From Chloroflexota bacterium (GTDB lineage: Bacteria > Chloroflexota > Dehalococcoidia > Lucifugimonadales > Australimonadaceae): DNA of 9,655 nt. A program made the translations under genes and the position numbers. The notes beneath the pieces are model-generated. The model was not told the origin of the DNA. It searched no databases and was given only the letters and a program-made list of their open reading frames with translations. Within the stretch, counting starts at the first letter, position 1. Every line of letters starts with the position of its first letter. Shown here piece after piece: positions 1-6,135 of this stretch. The DNA is taken from positions 1-9,655 of the forward strand of contig JAPPFU010000220.1 of the NCBI GenBank assembly GCA_028875085.1, written 5' to 3'.

Positions 1-681
1 GCCGAGGTCGGCGGCGATCTCATACCCCATCGTCTTCTTTCCCTCCGCGCGGTAGGGCTCGCGCAGCCTGGACACGTCGAACAGGCCCAGCCGCGCCGCC
101 GCCTCGCGGGCGAGCGCCCCCGCGTCGGAGATAAGCCCCTCGACCAGCGTGAGGGACGCGCCGGCCAGTTCGCTCTCCTTCTTGTTGGCGTCCGGCGCGT
201 CGCTGGGCATGAACACGTGCGCCTCCATGCCCGCCCGCGCGCAGTAGGCGGCCAGCGCCCCTGCCGCATTGCCCGCCGAGGGCAGCGTGAGGCGGCGCAA
301 ACCGAGTTCCTTGGCCTTGGAGACGGCGGCGGAGAGGCCGCGCGCCTTGAAGGAGCCGGTCGGGTTCAACCCCTCGTCCTTGAGGTAGAGCGTGTGCGCA
401 CCCGTCGCGGCCTCGATGCGCCGCGTGCGCAGCATCGGCGTGCCCCCCTCGCCGAGCGTTACCACGTGCTCCGGGTCGAGCACCGGCATCACTTCGAAGT
501 AGCGCCACATCGTGGCCGGGCGTTGCGCCAGAGCGGCGCGGTCGACGGCGCGCCCCGCCGCCTCGAGGTCGTAGCGCGCGTACAGCACCTTGCCGCACGC
601 GGGGCACAGGTTGCGCGGCTCGTCCGCGCCGCAGCGGGCGCCGCAGGCAGTGCATTCGAGGTGGGACAGGTAGGAGCGCAA
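1..681 (-). CDS. thrC: Threonine synthase, 5' part (C-terminus beyond left edge)
   Basis: This PLP enzyme converts O-phosphohomoserine to threonine in the cytoplasm. 227 codons are visible and the frame is still open at the left edge. The N-terminus has a zinc-ribbon-like cysteine cluster (Cys10, Cys13, Cys17, Cys26, Cys29), as in many bacterial and archaeal threonine synthases. The PLP lysine is Lys112 in GSFKARG, followed by a SAGNAAGA segment (135-142) and EPYRAEGKKTMGYE (208-221), both typical of the family. The start is TTG at 681-679: the frame has a stop at 711-709 and no ATG or GTG between that stop and the cysteine cluster. CTG at codon 5 is an alternative. No convincing Shine-Dalgarno is seen. 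Only 27 bp separate it from the upstream membrane protein gene in the same frame, so co-transcription or translational coupling is likely. Other fold-II PLP enzymes are less likely given the Cys-rich N-terminus. Confidence 0.93.
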   Translation of the reverse strand, partial: MRSYLSHLECTACGARCGADEPRNLCPACGKVLYARYDLEAAGRAVDRAALAQRPATMWRYFEVMPVLDPEHVVTLGEGGTPMLRTRRIEAATGAHTLYLKDEGLNPTGSFKARGLSAAVSKAKELGLRRLTLPSAGNAAGALAAYCARAGMEAHVFMPSDAPDANKKESELAGASLTLVEGLISDAGALAREAAARLGLFDVSRLREPYRAEGKKTMGYEIAADLG

Positions 682-708
682 GGAGCGGGAGCGGGCCGGG
701 AGCGCCTT

Positions 709-1086
709 CTAGCGGCGCCCCCCGCGCCTCCAGAAGGGCAAGCCGCCTTCGTCCTCCTCGATGCGTTCGCCGCGCCACCGCTTCTCCGTCGAGCGGCGCG
801 GCCTGTTGAAGAAGATGAAGTAGGCGATGACGATGACGCCCAGCCCTGCGTAGAGCAGCAGGCTCATGTCAAGCACAAGCGAGAGGACGATGAGGATGAC
901 GCCGCCGATGAGCAAGCGGCTCCACGTCAGCAGCGCGCCGATGTTGGGAGCGGCGCGGGCGGGGCGCGCCGCGCGGGGCCGCGGGCGCCGACGGGCGACC
1001 TTCGCCTGCTTCCCGTCGCCGGGGAGGTCGTCCCCCGCCTTGTCGAGGATATCTTCGATCTCGCGCTCGTAGCGGTTGTCGGGCAT
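709..1086 (-). CDS. Small two-helix membrane protein of unknown function
   Basis: The protein has 125 residues. It has an acidic/amphipathic N-terminus (MPDNRYEREIEDILDKAGDD), a very basic Arg/Pro-rich linker (about 29-46), two adjacent hydrophobic segments (about 50-72 and 75-94) and a charged C-terminal tail with a KRWRGERIEE motif. Both ends should be cytoplasmic under the positive-inside rule. The ATG at 1086 is chosen because the frame upstream is low-complexity and runs antisense into the neighbouring HMA gene; GAGG-type bases lie just upstream of this ATG. The RYEREIEDIL start resembles small membrane proteins I associate with Chloroflexota, but that is recollection, not a search result. 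It lies directly upstream of thrC on the same strand. No function can be assigned. Confidence 0.75.
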   Translation of the reverse strand: MPDNRYEREIEDILDKAGDDLPGDGKQAKVARRRPRPRAARPARAAPNIGALLTWSRLLIGGVILIVLSLVLDMSLLLYAGLGVIVIAYFIFFNRPRRSTEKRWRGERIEEDEGGLPFWRRGGRR

Positions 1087-1099
1087 CCCTCGCCTCGCT

Positions 1100-1122
1100 G
1101 AGCCAGCGATGGACGTTGGCTC
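1100..1122. repeat. Inverted repeat in the HMA / membrane-protein divergent gap
   Basis: GAGCCA (1100-1105) and TGGCTC (1117-1122) are perfect 6-bp arms around an 11-base spacer. The repeat lies 14-36 bases upstream of the minus-strand ATG at 1086. It could be a leader hairpin or an operator for that gene; chance is also possible in GC-rich DNA. Confidence 0.3.
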
Positions 1123-1142
1123 GCTCGAATTCAAGCACACGC

Positions 1143-1158
1143 CTTGCGGCGGCGCAAG
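1143..1158. repeat. Short palindromic hairpin upstream of the HMA gene
   Basis: CTTGCG (1143-1148) and CGCAAG (1153-1158) form perfect 6-bp arms around a 4-base loop. It lies between the two divergent genes, about 37 bases before the HMA start. A regulator site is possible but nothing specific is recognised. Confidence 0.3.
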
Positions 1159-1183
1159 ATGCGGCTGCGTCCTCGGGGCGTGG

Positions 1184-1189
1184 TAGGGT
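1184..1189 (+). promoter_or_regulatory. Putative -10 (TAGGGT) for a leaderless HMA transcript
   Basis: A TANNNT hexamer ends six bases before the ATG at 1196. The same spacing occurs at two other starts in the window (2159 and 7936). It would place the transcript start at or next to the ATG. The AGGG inside it could alternatively serve as a weak Shine-Dalgarno, so the reading is ambiguous. No good -35 is seen. Confidence 0.35.
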
Positions 1190-1195
1190 GTGCGT

Positions 1196-1432
1196 ATGAA
1201 CGGCGACGCGCGTTCGCGGGTGCTCTTGGACGTGCCGGGGCTGCACTGCAACGGGTGCATATCCTCGGCGGCGATGGTGCTGGAAGGCTTCCCCGCCGTC
1301 TTCCGCGTCGAGGGCGACCTGGCCGCCAAGCAACTCACCGTCGAGTTCGACCTCGCCTCCATCACCCCGGCGGCGATGTCCGCGCAGTTGGCCGACGTGG
1401 GCTTCGAGGTGGCGGCGGTGCGCTGGGCGTAA
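1196..1432 (+). CDS. Free-standing heavy-metal-associated (HMA) domain protein
   Basis: The protein has 78 residues, the size of a single HMA/copper-chaperone ferredoxin-like domain. Strand 1 (RVLLDVPG) leads into the metal-binding loop GLHCNGCISS with Cys18 and Cys21 (CxxC), then a helix, a second strand pair (LTVEFD) and a last helix ending GFEVAAVRWA. Residue Leu17 stands where GMxCxxC proteins usually have Met or Thr, so metal preference is uncertain. The role is probably cytoplasmic Cu(I) or other soft-metal binding and transfer. No P-type ATPase, CsoR or oxidoreductase partner is next to it, so the partner must lie elsewhere. A GTG at 1190 would add two residues; ATG at 1196 is preferred from spacing to the upstream TAGGGT. 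The gene ends 9 bp before the convergent npdG-like gene. Confidence 0.8.
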   Translation: MNGDARSRVLLDVPGLHCNGCISSAAMVLEGFPAVFRVEGDLAAKQLTVEFDLASITPAAMSAQLADVGFEVAAVRWA

Positions 1433-1441
1433 GCGCGGCGC

Positions 1442-2095
1442 TCAGTCGAGGCCGAGCAATTTGATGGTCGCCCGGCTCTTCGCCCGCATATTCACGTAGA
1501 GCAGCAACGCCGTCAGCTCCTCCACGATGCGCGAGTTGGACAGCGGGCCGCCGTCCACGCCGCGCAGGTCGCGGATGATGTCCACCAGGCCCAGCGTGTC
1601 CGCCTTGGCCTGCGCGTCGTCTCCGCACACGATGACGTCGCCCGCCAGGCGCTCGTCAGGCTTCAGCAGCTCCTTGGCGCTGAGGTTGTGAAAGGCGGAG
1701 GTAACCCGCGCGCCCGGCGCAAGCCCCTGCACCAGTTCCGCCGCCGAGCCTTCCGGCACGAGCACCGCGCGCGGCTGCCCGCCCTCGAAAGCGAGCGGCG
1801 CGACCACGCTGACCACCGGCTTGCCGTCGAGCGACGGCGCGAGGTCGCGCACCGTGTCGCCTAGCCCCTCGTACGGCACGGAGAGGACGACCCACTCGGC
1901 GGCGGCGGCGGCCTCCGCGTTGAGTGCGCCCGACACGGCTACGCCGGGGCTGAGCGCAGCCACCGCCTCCGCGGCCTCGCGCCCCCGGGAGGCGTCGCGC
2001 GAGCCGAGAATCACGGCGTGGCCGCCCATAGCAAAGCGCAAACCCAGGCCCCGGCCCTCGGGGCCCGAACCGCCGATGATCGCGATGGTCGCCAT
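1442..2095 (-). CDS. npdG: NADPH-dependent F420 reductase (F420H2:NADP+ oxidoreductase family)
   Basis: The protein has 217 residues, close to the usual length of the F420H2:NADP+ oxidoreductase (Fno/NpdG) family, which moves hydride between NADPH and cofactor F420. The N-terminal Rossmann motif IIGGSGPEGRGLGLRFA (6-22) is the family form of GxGxxG. GSRDASRG (31-38) carries the Ser/Arg that contact the 2'-phosphate of NADP. LSVPYEG (71-77) and the SAFHNLSAKELL stretch (133-144) match the region that lines the F420 site. The C-terminus has the family's NSRIVEELTALLLYVN helix. ATG at 2095 is chosen because the Rossmann strand begins directly after it. There is no Shine-Dalgarno; a TTGTGC/TATGCT pair with a 17-bp spacer sits just upstream. 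It diverges from the CoA-transferase gene and converges on the HMA gene. Plain NADP-binding reductases are possible, but F420 use fits the neighbouring LLM enzyme. Confidence 0.88.
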   Translation of the reverse strand: MATIAIIGGSGPEGRGLGLRFAMGGHAVILGSRDASRGREAAEAVAALSPGVAVSGALNAEAAAAAEWVVLSVPYEGLGDTVRDLAPSLDGKPVVSVVAPLAFEGGQPRAVLVPEGSAAELVQGLAPGARVTSAFHNLSAKELLKPDERLAGDVIVCGDDAQAKADTLGLVDIIRDLRGVDGGPLSNSRIVEELTALLLYVNMRAKSRATIKLLGLD

Positions 2096-2104
2096 ACGCC
2101 GCGA

Positions 2105-2133
2105 AGCATAGCCGTTCGTGAAAATAGGCACAA
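2105..2133 (-). promoter_or_regulatory. Putative promoter of the npdG-like gene
   Basis: On the minus strand TTGTGC (2133-2128) is followed after exactly 17 bases by TATGCT (2110-2105). The hexamers match the sigma-70 consensus at 3 of 6 and 4 of 6 positions. Transcription would begin near 2098, only a few bases before the ATG at 2095, giving a nearly leaderless message. This agrees with the missing Shine-Dalgarno. Confidence 0.5.
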
Positions 2134-2146
2134 GGTGCGCGTCGGC

Positions 2147-2152
2147 TATCCT
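2147..2152 (+). promoter_or_regulatory. Putative -10 (TATCCT) for a leaderless CoA-transferase transcript
   Basis: TATCCT lies six bases before the GTG start at 2159, and the intervening bases (CCTCCC) are anti-purine, so no Shine-Dalgarno exists. The arrangement fits transcription starting at the GTG. No matching -35 is seen at 16-18 bp. The element lies only about 14 bp from the -35 of the divergent npdG promoter, so the two transcription units may compete or be co-regulated. Confidence 0.45.
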
Positions 2153-2158
2153 CCTCCC

Positions 2159-4645
2159 GTGCTGGAGCATCTGCGTGTCATCGACCTCGCCGACCATCGC
2201 GGCCTCTTCTGCGCCAAGACGCTCGGCGACCTGGGCGCCGACGTGGTGAAGGTCGAGCCGCCCGGTGGTGACCCGGCGCGCGCCATAGGCCCCTTCGCGG
2301 GCGGCGAGCCGGGGCCGGAGCGCAGCCTCTTCTGGCAGGGCTTCGCAACGAATCGGCGCTCCGTAATGCTGGACATCGCGCGGGACGAAGGCCAAGCCGC
2401 GCTGCGCAAACTGGCGGCGGGAGCGGACTTCCTCGTCGAGTCGTTCGCGCCGGGCGTTATGGACTCGCTCGGCCTCGGCTACGAGGCGCTGCGGGCGCTC
2501 AACCCGCGCCTCATCGTCGTCAGCATCACGCCCTTCGGCTCCGGCGGCCCCAAGTCCGCCTACGCCGCAACCGACCTGACGGGCGTCGCCCTGGGCGGCT
2601 CCATGGCGATGACCGGCGAACCCGCCCGCCCGCCCGTGCGGATATCCCACTCGCCCCAGTTCTGGCTTGTGGGCGGCGCGGCCGGGGCGGCGGGGGCGAT
2701 GATCGCCCACCACCACCGCCTGCTGACGGGAGAAGGGCAGCACGTGGACGCCTCCTGCCAGCAGGCGATGGCGCGCACGCTCTCCCACGCGCCCCAGATT
2801 TGGGACTTGGCGAGCGTGAACCTCGGGCGCAGCGGCGCCTACCGGATGATCGGCGACGTTACGATGCGCATCACCTACCCCTGCGCCGACGGCTACGCGG
2901 CCTTCTTCTTCCCCGCGGGCGCGGTCGGTGCGCGCAGTATGCGCGGCCTCGCGGCGTGGATGCGCGAGGAGGGCAAGCCGGACGCATTCATCGAGCAGAC
3001 GGACTGGGAGGCGTTCGAGTTCGGAACCACGCCGCAGGCGGTGCTCGACCGGCTGGACGCGGCGCTGACCCGCTTCTTCGCGTCCCGTTCCAAGCGCGCC
3101 CTCGCCGACGGCGCCGCCGCCCACCGCGTCATCCTCTTCCCCGTAACCGACGCCCACGAACTGCTGGAGCATCCGCAACTGGCCGCGCGCGAGTTCTGGC
3201 GCACGCTCGACCTGGGCGAGATAGGCGCCGCCCGCCTGCCCGGCGGATTCGTCCGCATCCAGGGAGAGCGGGTAGGGTCGCGGCGCCGCGCCCCGCGCCT
3301 GGGAGAGCACACCCGCGAGGCACTGGCGGAGGTGGAGCAGGGGCGAGCGCTTCCCCCTCCGTCATTCCCGCGAAAGCGGGAATCTCGCCTCGATTCCGGC
3401 GAGGCTACCCTTCGTTGGAATGACGAAGCGACGAGCGCCCAAGCCTTCGCGGGGTTGAAGGTGCTCGACTTCTGCTGGGTCGTCATCGGCCCGATGGTTA
3501 CGCGCTACCTGGCGGACTTCGGGGCGGAGGTGGTGCGCGTGGAGTCGAAGCGGCGGATGGAGACGCTCCGCCTGTCGCAGCCCTTCAAGGACGGAAAGCC
3601 CGGGCCGAACCGCAGCGGCTACTTCTCCAACTACAACGTCAACAAACTGGGTATCGCGGTGGATATGGCGCGTCCGGGCGCCGCCGACTTCGTCAAGCGC
3701 CTCGTGCGCTGGGCCGACGTGGTTACGGACAACTTCACGCCCGGCACGATGGAGCGTTGGGGACTCGGCCCCGATGCCCTCCGCAAGATCAACCCGCGCG
3801 TCATCACCTTCACCGCGTCGATGCTCGGCGGCGGCGGGCCGCAGTCGGCGCAGCCGGGCTACGGCCCCGTGCTCACCTCGCTCGCGGGCCTGTCGCACCT
3901 GACGGGCTGGCCCGACCGCTCCCCCTCCACGCCCTACGGCGCCTACACCGACTTCCTGCTACCCCACCTTGCCGTCGCCGCCATCGTCGCTGCGTTGGAC
4001 AAACGTGCCCGCACCGGCGAGGGTTCGCACATCGAACTCTCCCAGTTGGAGGGGTCGCTCCAATACCTCGCGCCCGCGCTGCTCAACGCGCAACTTAACG
4101 GGCGCGCGCCGTTGCGCCAGGGCAACGCCGACCCGGCTATGGCGCCCCACGCCGTCTATCGCTGCGCGGGAGAAGACCGCTGGTGCGCCATCGCCTGCGA
4201 GACAGACGCGCAGTGGGCGGCGCTCGCCGCGCTCATCGGCCGCCCCGATATGGCGGCGGACGCGCGCTTCACCACGCTCCCCGCGAGAAAGGCCAGCGAG
4301 GCGGCGCTGGACGCCGCTGTGGAGGCGTGGACGGCGCGCCTAGCGCCCCACGAGGCGATGGAGCGCTGCCAGCGCGCGGGTGTGCCGGCGGGCGTCGTTC
4401 AGACCTGCGAAGACCTGTTCGCCGACCCTCAGCTCCGGCATCGCGGCCACTTCGTCCGCCTCGACCATCCGGAGATGGGGCCGCACGCCACCGACGGCAA
4501 CGCGTTCGTCCTCTCCGAGACCCCGGCGCGCTACGTCCGCCCCGCGCCCCTCCTGGGGCAGCACACGCGTCAAGTGTGCCGCGAGGCGCTGGGGATGGCC
4601 GAACAGGAGATAGACGCCCTCTACGCCGACGGCGTGTTGGAGTAG
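2159..4645 (+). CDS. Bimodular class III (CaiB/BaiF family) CoA-transferase
   Basis: The protein has 828 residues and two complete CaiB/BaiF modules, about 1-395 and 432-828; normal family members are about 400 residues. Such enzymes move CoA between carboxylic acids by way of an enzyme-bound acyl anhydride on an aspartate. Each module has the N-terminal Rossmann start (HLRVIDLAD; GLKVLDFCW), a GADVVKVEPPGGD or GAEVVRVES strand, a 'NP R(L/V)I' helix end and the TGEG motif. In module 2 an aspartate (Asp598, in GAYTDFLL) aligns with the catalytic Asp169 of formyl-CoA transferase. In module 1 the aligned positions are Gln167/Phe168 (SPQFW), so it probably lacks that chemistry. The linker (about 401-423) is encoded by an in-frame palindromic element at 3360-3425. 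GTG at 2159 is chosen because the fold begins at once; upstream extension would overlap npdG. The stop lies 13 bp from the convergent LLM gene. The substrate is unknown. Confidence 0.93.
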   Translation: MLEHLRVIDLADHRGLFCAKTLGDLGADVVKVEPPGGDPARAIGPFAGGEPGPERSLFWQGFATNRRSVMLDIARDEGQAALRKLAAGADFLVESFAPGVMDSLGLGYEALRALNPRLIVVSITPFGSGGPKSAYAATDLTGVALGGSMAMTGEPARPPVRISHSPQFWLVGGAAGAAGAMIAHHHRLLTGEGQHVDASCQQAMARTLSHAPQIWDLASVNLGRSGAYRMIGDVTMRITYPCADGYAAFFFPAGAVGARSMRGLAAWMREEGKPDAFIEQTDWEAFEFGTTPQAVLDRLDAALTRFFASRSKRALADGAAAHRVILFPVTDAHELLEHPQLAAREFWRTLDLGEIGAARLPGGFVRIQGERVGSRRRAPRLGEHTREALAEVEQGRALPPPSFPRKRESRLDSGEATLRWNDEATSAQAFAGLKVLDFCWVVIGPMVTRYLADFGAEVVRVESKRRMETLRLSQPFKDGKPGPNRSGYFSNYNVNKLGIAVDMARPGAADFVKRLVRWADVVTDNFTPGTMERWGLGPDALRKINPRVITFTASMLGGGGPQSAQPGYGPVLTSLAGLSHLTGWPDRSPSTPYGAYTDFLLPHLAVAAIVAALDKRARTGEGSHIELSQLEGSLQYLAPALLNAQLNGRAPLRQGNADPAMAPHAVYRCAGEDRWCAIACETDAQWAALAALIGRPDMAADARFTTLPARKASEAALDAAVEAWTARLAPHEAMERCQRAGVPAGVVQTCEDLFADPQLRHRGHFVRLDHPEMGPHATDGNAFVLSETPARYVRPAPLLGQHTRQVCREALGMAEQEIDALYADGVLE
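3360..3425 (+). repeat. 66-bp REP/MITE-like inverted-repeat element inside the CoA-transferase gene
   Basis: The element is bounded by perfect 9-bp terminal inverted repeats, CGTCATTCC (3360-3368) and GGAATGACG (3417-3425). Inside are a perfect 8-bp hairpin ATTCCCGC/GCGGGAAT (3364-3371, 3376-3383) with a GAAA loop and a second 6-bp hairpin CTCGCC/GGCGAG (3384-3389, 3398-3403). Its length is a multiple of three and it is open in the coding frame, where it encodes SFPRKRESRLDSGEATLRWN. It lies exactly in the linker between the two modules. The core resembles the widespread ATTCCCGC-type repeats (for example dRS3 of Neisseria) and the frequent SFPRKRES/VIPAKAGI peptides derived from them. A related copy is at 7533-7572. 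Confidence 0.85.
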
Positions 4646-4658
4646 CCGTCCGCGCCGG

Positions 4659-5594
4659 TCAGGACGCGCGCGGCGTCAGGCCGCAGACCTCCGCCAGCGC
4701 GGCCTGGTGCTCGGCTAGGTCGAAGACCGGATTGAGCAGCATCGTCTCCGCTCCCGCGTCGGCTATCTCCTCGAGGCGCTCGGCCACGACGCGCTCCGGC
4801 CCCCAGATGCTCACGCGCGATGCCATCGTGTCCACGCCGTAGTAGGCGCCGAACCACTCCTTCAGCCGCCGCTCCGCCCTCGCGGAGTCGCCGTCGATGG
4901 CCACGTACACGCGCTTGCCGACCGCGAAGGCCGCGGGGTCGCGCCCCTCCTCCTCCAGCATCGCGCGCACTTTCGGCAATTGCTGCTTGAAGTCGTCCAC
5001 CGACGATGAGCCTGCTCCCATCCATCCGTCGCCTAGCCTGGCCGCGCGCCGCAGCGCCGCGTCCGCGCCTGCCCCGAACCACAGCGGGATGCCTGGCCGT
5101 TGGACGGGTTTGGGGTTGACGGAGACACCGTCCAGCCGCCACAACTTGCCGTCGAACGTTGCGTCGTCGCTTGCCCACAGCGCCCGCATCACGCCGATGC
5201 CCTCTTCCAGGCGCAGCAGGCGGCGGTCGGTGGGCATGCCCTCGACGCCCGGCGCGACGTTCGGCCTGCCCGCGCCCACCCCCGCGATGAGGCGCCCGCC
5301 CGCGATCTGGTCGAGGCTCGCCAACTGCTTGGCCAATTGGACGGGGTCGTGCCGTGCCATCACGAGTACGGACACGCCGATGCGGACATGCTCGGTGAGC
5401 GCCGCCGCCGCGGCGAGGCTCACCAGCGGTTCGAGCGAGTCCGCACGCCCGAACTGCTGCTCCTGCGTCCACAGCGAGTCGTAGCCCAGCGCGTCCGCAT
5501 CGGCGGCCACTTGGCGCATCAGCGCCCGGTCGACGCCGCCGGTGAATATCTGCGGCATCGGGAAGCCGATGCGCGCCTTGTCTACGATGGCCAT
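4659..5594 (-). CDS. LLM-class flavin/F420-dependent oxidoreductase
   Basis: The protein has 311 residues, normal for the bacterial luciferase-like monooxygenase superfamily (TIM barrel binding FMN or F420). The barrel begins ARIGFPMPQIFTGG. Typical segments follow in order: ADALGYDSLWTQEQ (34-47), HVRIGVSVLVMARHDPVQLAKQLASLD (69-95), the GGRLIAGVGAG loop (99-109), the NPKPVQRPGIPLWFGAG segment (160-176) and AARLGDGWMGAG (184-195). These match the F420-dependent branch rather than true luciferases, and an npdG-like gene two genes away supports F420 use by inference. The substrate is not predictable. The start at 5594 has a strong AGGAGG nine bases upstream. It converges on the CoA-transferase gene (13-bp gap). 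FMN use with a flavin reductase remains possible. Confidence 0.9.
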   Translation of the reverse strand: MAIVDKARIGFPMPQIFTGGVDRALMRQVAADADALGYDSLWTQEQQFGRADSLEPLVSLAAAAALTEHVRIGVSVLVMARHDPVQLAKQLASLDQIAGGRLIAGVGAGRPNVAPGVEGMPTDRRLLRLEEGIGVMRALWASDDATFDGKLWRLDGVSVNPKPVQRPGIPLWFGAGADAALRRAARLGDGWMGAGSSSVDDFKQQLPKVRAMLEEEGRDPAAFAVGKRVYVAIDGDSARAERRLKEWFGAYYGVDTMASRVSIWGPERVVAERLEEIADAGAETMLLNPVFDLAEHQAALAEVCGLTPRAS

Positions 5595-5603
5595 AAGGCG
5601 GCG

Positions 5604-5609
5604 CCTCCT
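5604..5609 (-). promoter_or_regulatory. Strong Shine-Dalgarno (AGGAGG) of the LLM gene
   Basis: A perfect AGGAGG lies nine bases before the ATG at 5594 and fixes this start. Farther upstream (5627-5622) is TACCCT, a possible -10, within a TAGGGTAGGG run on the plus strand. This start is thus of the leadered type, unlike 2095 and 2159. Confidence 0.7.
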
Positions 5610-5663
5610 GCTGGGCGGGGTAGGGTAGGGCTGCGTCGGCGGCCCGTCGCACCCTGTTTACAA

Positions 5664-5707
5664 GGACGGCGCCGTACGGTCAAGGCACCCTCCGCTGGGA
5701 CGGCGCC
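5664..5707. repeat. Pair of 10-bp direct repeats upstream of the LLM gene
   Basis: GGACGGCGCC occurs at 5664-5673 and again at 5698-5707; the first copy continues into a 10-bp palindrome, ACGGCGCCGT (5666-5675). They lie 70-113 bases upstream of the LLM start, a distance compatible with regulator binding. GC-rich chance repeats cannot be excluded. Confidence 0.3.
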
Positions 5708-5759
5708 CTCGACTGCCTCGACGCGCGGGAGTAGGGGGAGAGAATAAGGGTCTTTGGGC

Positions 5760-5799
5760 AAGAGGCGGTCGCTCCGAGACTTTGGTGACGCGACCTCTT
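5760..5799. repeat. Interrupted inverted repeat reaching the -35 of the small-gene promoter
   Basis: AAGAG (5760-5764) pairs with CTCTT (5795-5799) and GTCGC (5768-5772) with GCGAC (5790-5794), leaving a three-base bulge and a 17-base loop. Its right arm overlaps the first bases of the -35 TTGATA (5798-5803). This is a plausible operator site, or a hairpin at the edge of the islet. Confidence 0.4.
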
Positions 5800-5826
5800 G
5801 ATAACAGATTGAGCCATGGATATACT
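5798..5826 (+). promoter_or_regulatory. Sigma-70-type promoter of the 50-residue membrane protein
   Basis: TTGATA (5798-5803) and TATACT (5821-5826) each match the consensus at 5 of 6 positions and are separated by exactly 17 bases. Transcription would start near 5832, giving a leader of about 58 bases before the ATG at 5891. It is the best consensus promoter in the window. Confidence 0.65.
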
Positions 5827-5890
5827 TGATTTCTGCTCTCTGGGCAGTTGGGCGCGATAACGAAACTAGAACCAAGACACGGAGTAACAG

Positions 5891-6043
5891 ATGTCAGAGA
5901 AATTTGCGGTCCCTCTTGCACTTATCGTGTCAGGGCTCCTTCTGTTTGCCATTGGAGCAGCGGGCACGGTTTCGCTGATTCAGGTCGGAATCGGAGGCTT
6001 TTTGGCGCTTCTCGGCGGGTTTGCGTTGATACGGGCTATGTAA
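5891..6043 (+). CDS. 50-residue two-helix membrane protein
   Basis: This short ORF encodes two hydrophobic segments: VPLALIVSGLLLFAIGAAG (about 7-25) and VGIGGFLALLGGFALI (about 32-47), joined by a short TVSLIQ turn. GGAG lies six bases before the ATG, and a strong sigma-70-type promoter lies 65 bases upstream. Both lines of evidence, together with the coherent hydrophobic pattern, support a real gene although it is small. The GxxxG-like glycine spacing in both helices suggests tight helix packing, by inference. No family is recognised. It might be a small stress-type membrane protein or a passenger gene of the low-GC islet. No co-transcribed partner is evident. Confidence 0.7.
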   Translation: MSEKFAVPLALIVSGLLLFAIGAAGTVSLIQVGIGGFLALLGGFALIRAM

Positions 6044-6073
6044 GGACTAGTTCATCGTTCTCTATTCTCTAAT

Positions 6074-6091
6074 TCATTGATACATCGATGA
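6074..6091. repeat. Near-perfect palindrome downstream of the small gene
   Basis: TCATTGAT (6074-6081) and ATCGATGA (6084-6091) pair along all 8 positions with one G-T wobble, around a two-base centre. It lies 31 bases after the stop at 6043. The centre is too short for a good RNA hairpin, so a protein-binding site is likelier. No T-run follows. Confidence 0.35.
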
Positions 6092-6111
6092 TTCTTCTGT
6101 TGACTGCCCAT

Positions 6112-6135
6112 CATGCACATGGACTATGGTGCATG
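6112..6135. repeat. Perfect 7-bp inverted repeat with 10-base loop
   Basis: CATGCAC (6112-6118) and GTGCATG (6129-6135) flank ATGGACTATG. It lies in the low-GC islet between the small membrane gene and the carbonic anhydrase. No T-run follows, so it is not an intrinsic terminator. It could be an operator or the end of a decayed element. Confidence 0.4.

Noticed and set aside
709..1365. 218-codon version of the two-helix membrane protein
   Set aside because: The first 93 codons lack a coherent pattern and run antisense to the HMA gene. The start at 1086 gives a compact protein with GAGG upstream.
2018..2158. 47-codon upstream extension of the CoA-transferase gene
   Set aside because: It overlaps the start of the npdG-like gene and adds a non-conserved sequence before the family's N-terminal strand, which begins directly after the GTG at 2159.
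1442..3310. Very long minus-strand open frame antisense to the CoA-transferase gene, ending in the npdG-like protein
   Set aside because: Upstream of the ATG at 2095 the translation is low-complexity Arg/Ala/Gly-rich sequence and lies opposite a well-supported CaiB/BaiF module. High GC content makes such open antisense frames common.
5817..5861. 14-codon ORF starting ATGGATATACTT
   Set aside because: Its first codons overlap the -10 box of the small-gene promoter, so it would not be fully transcribed from it, and it has no ribosome-binding site.
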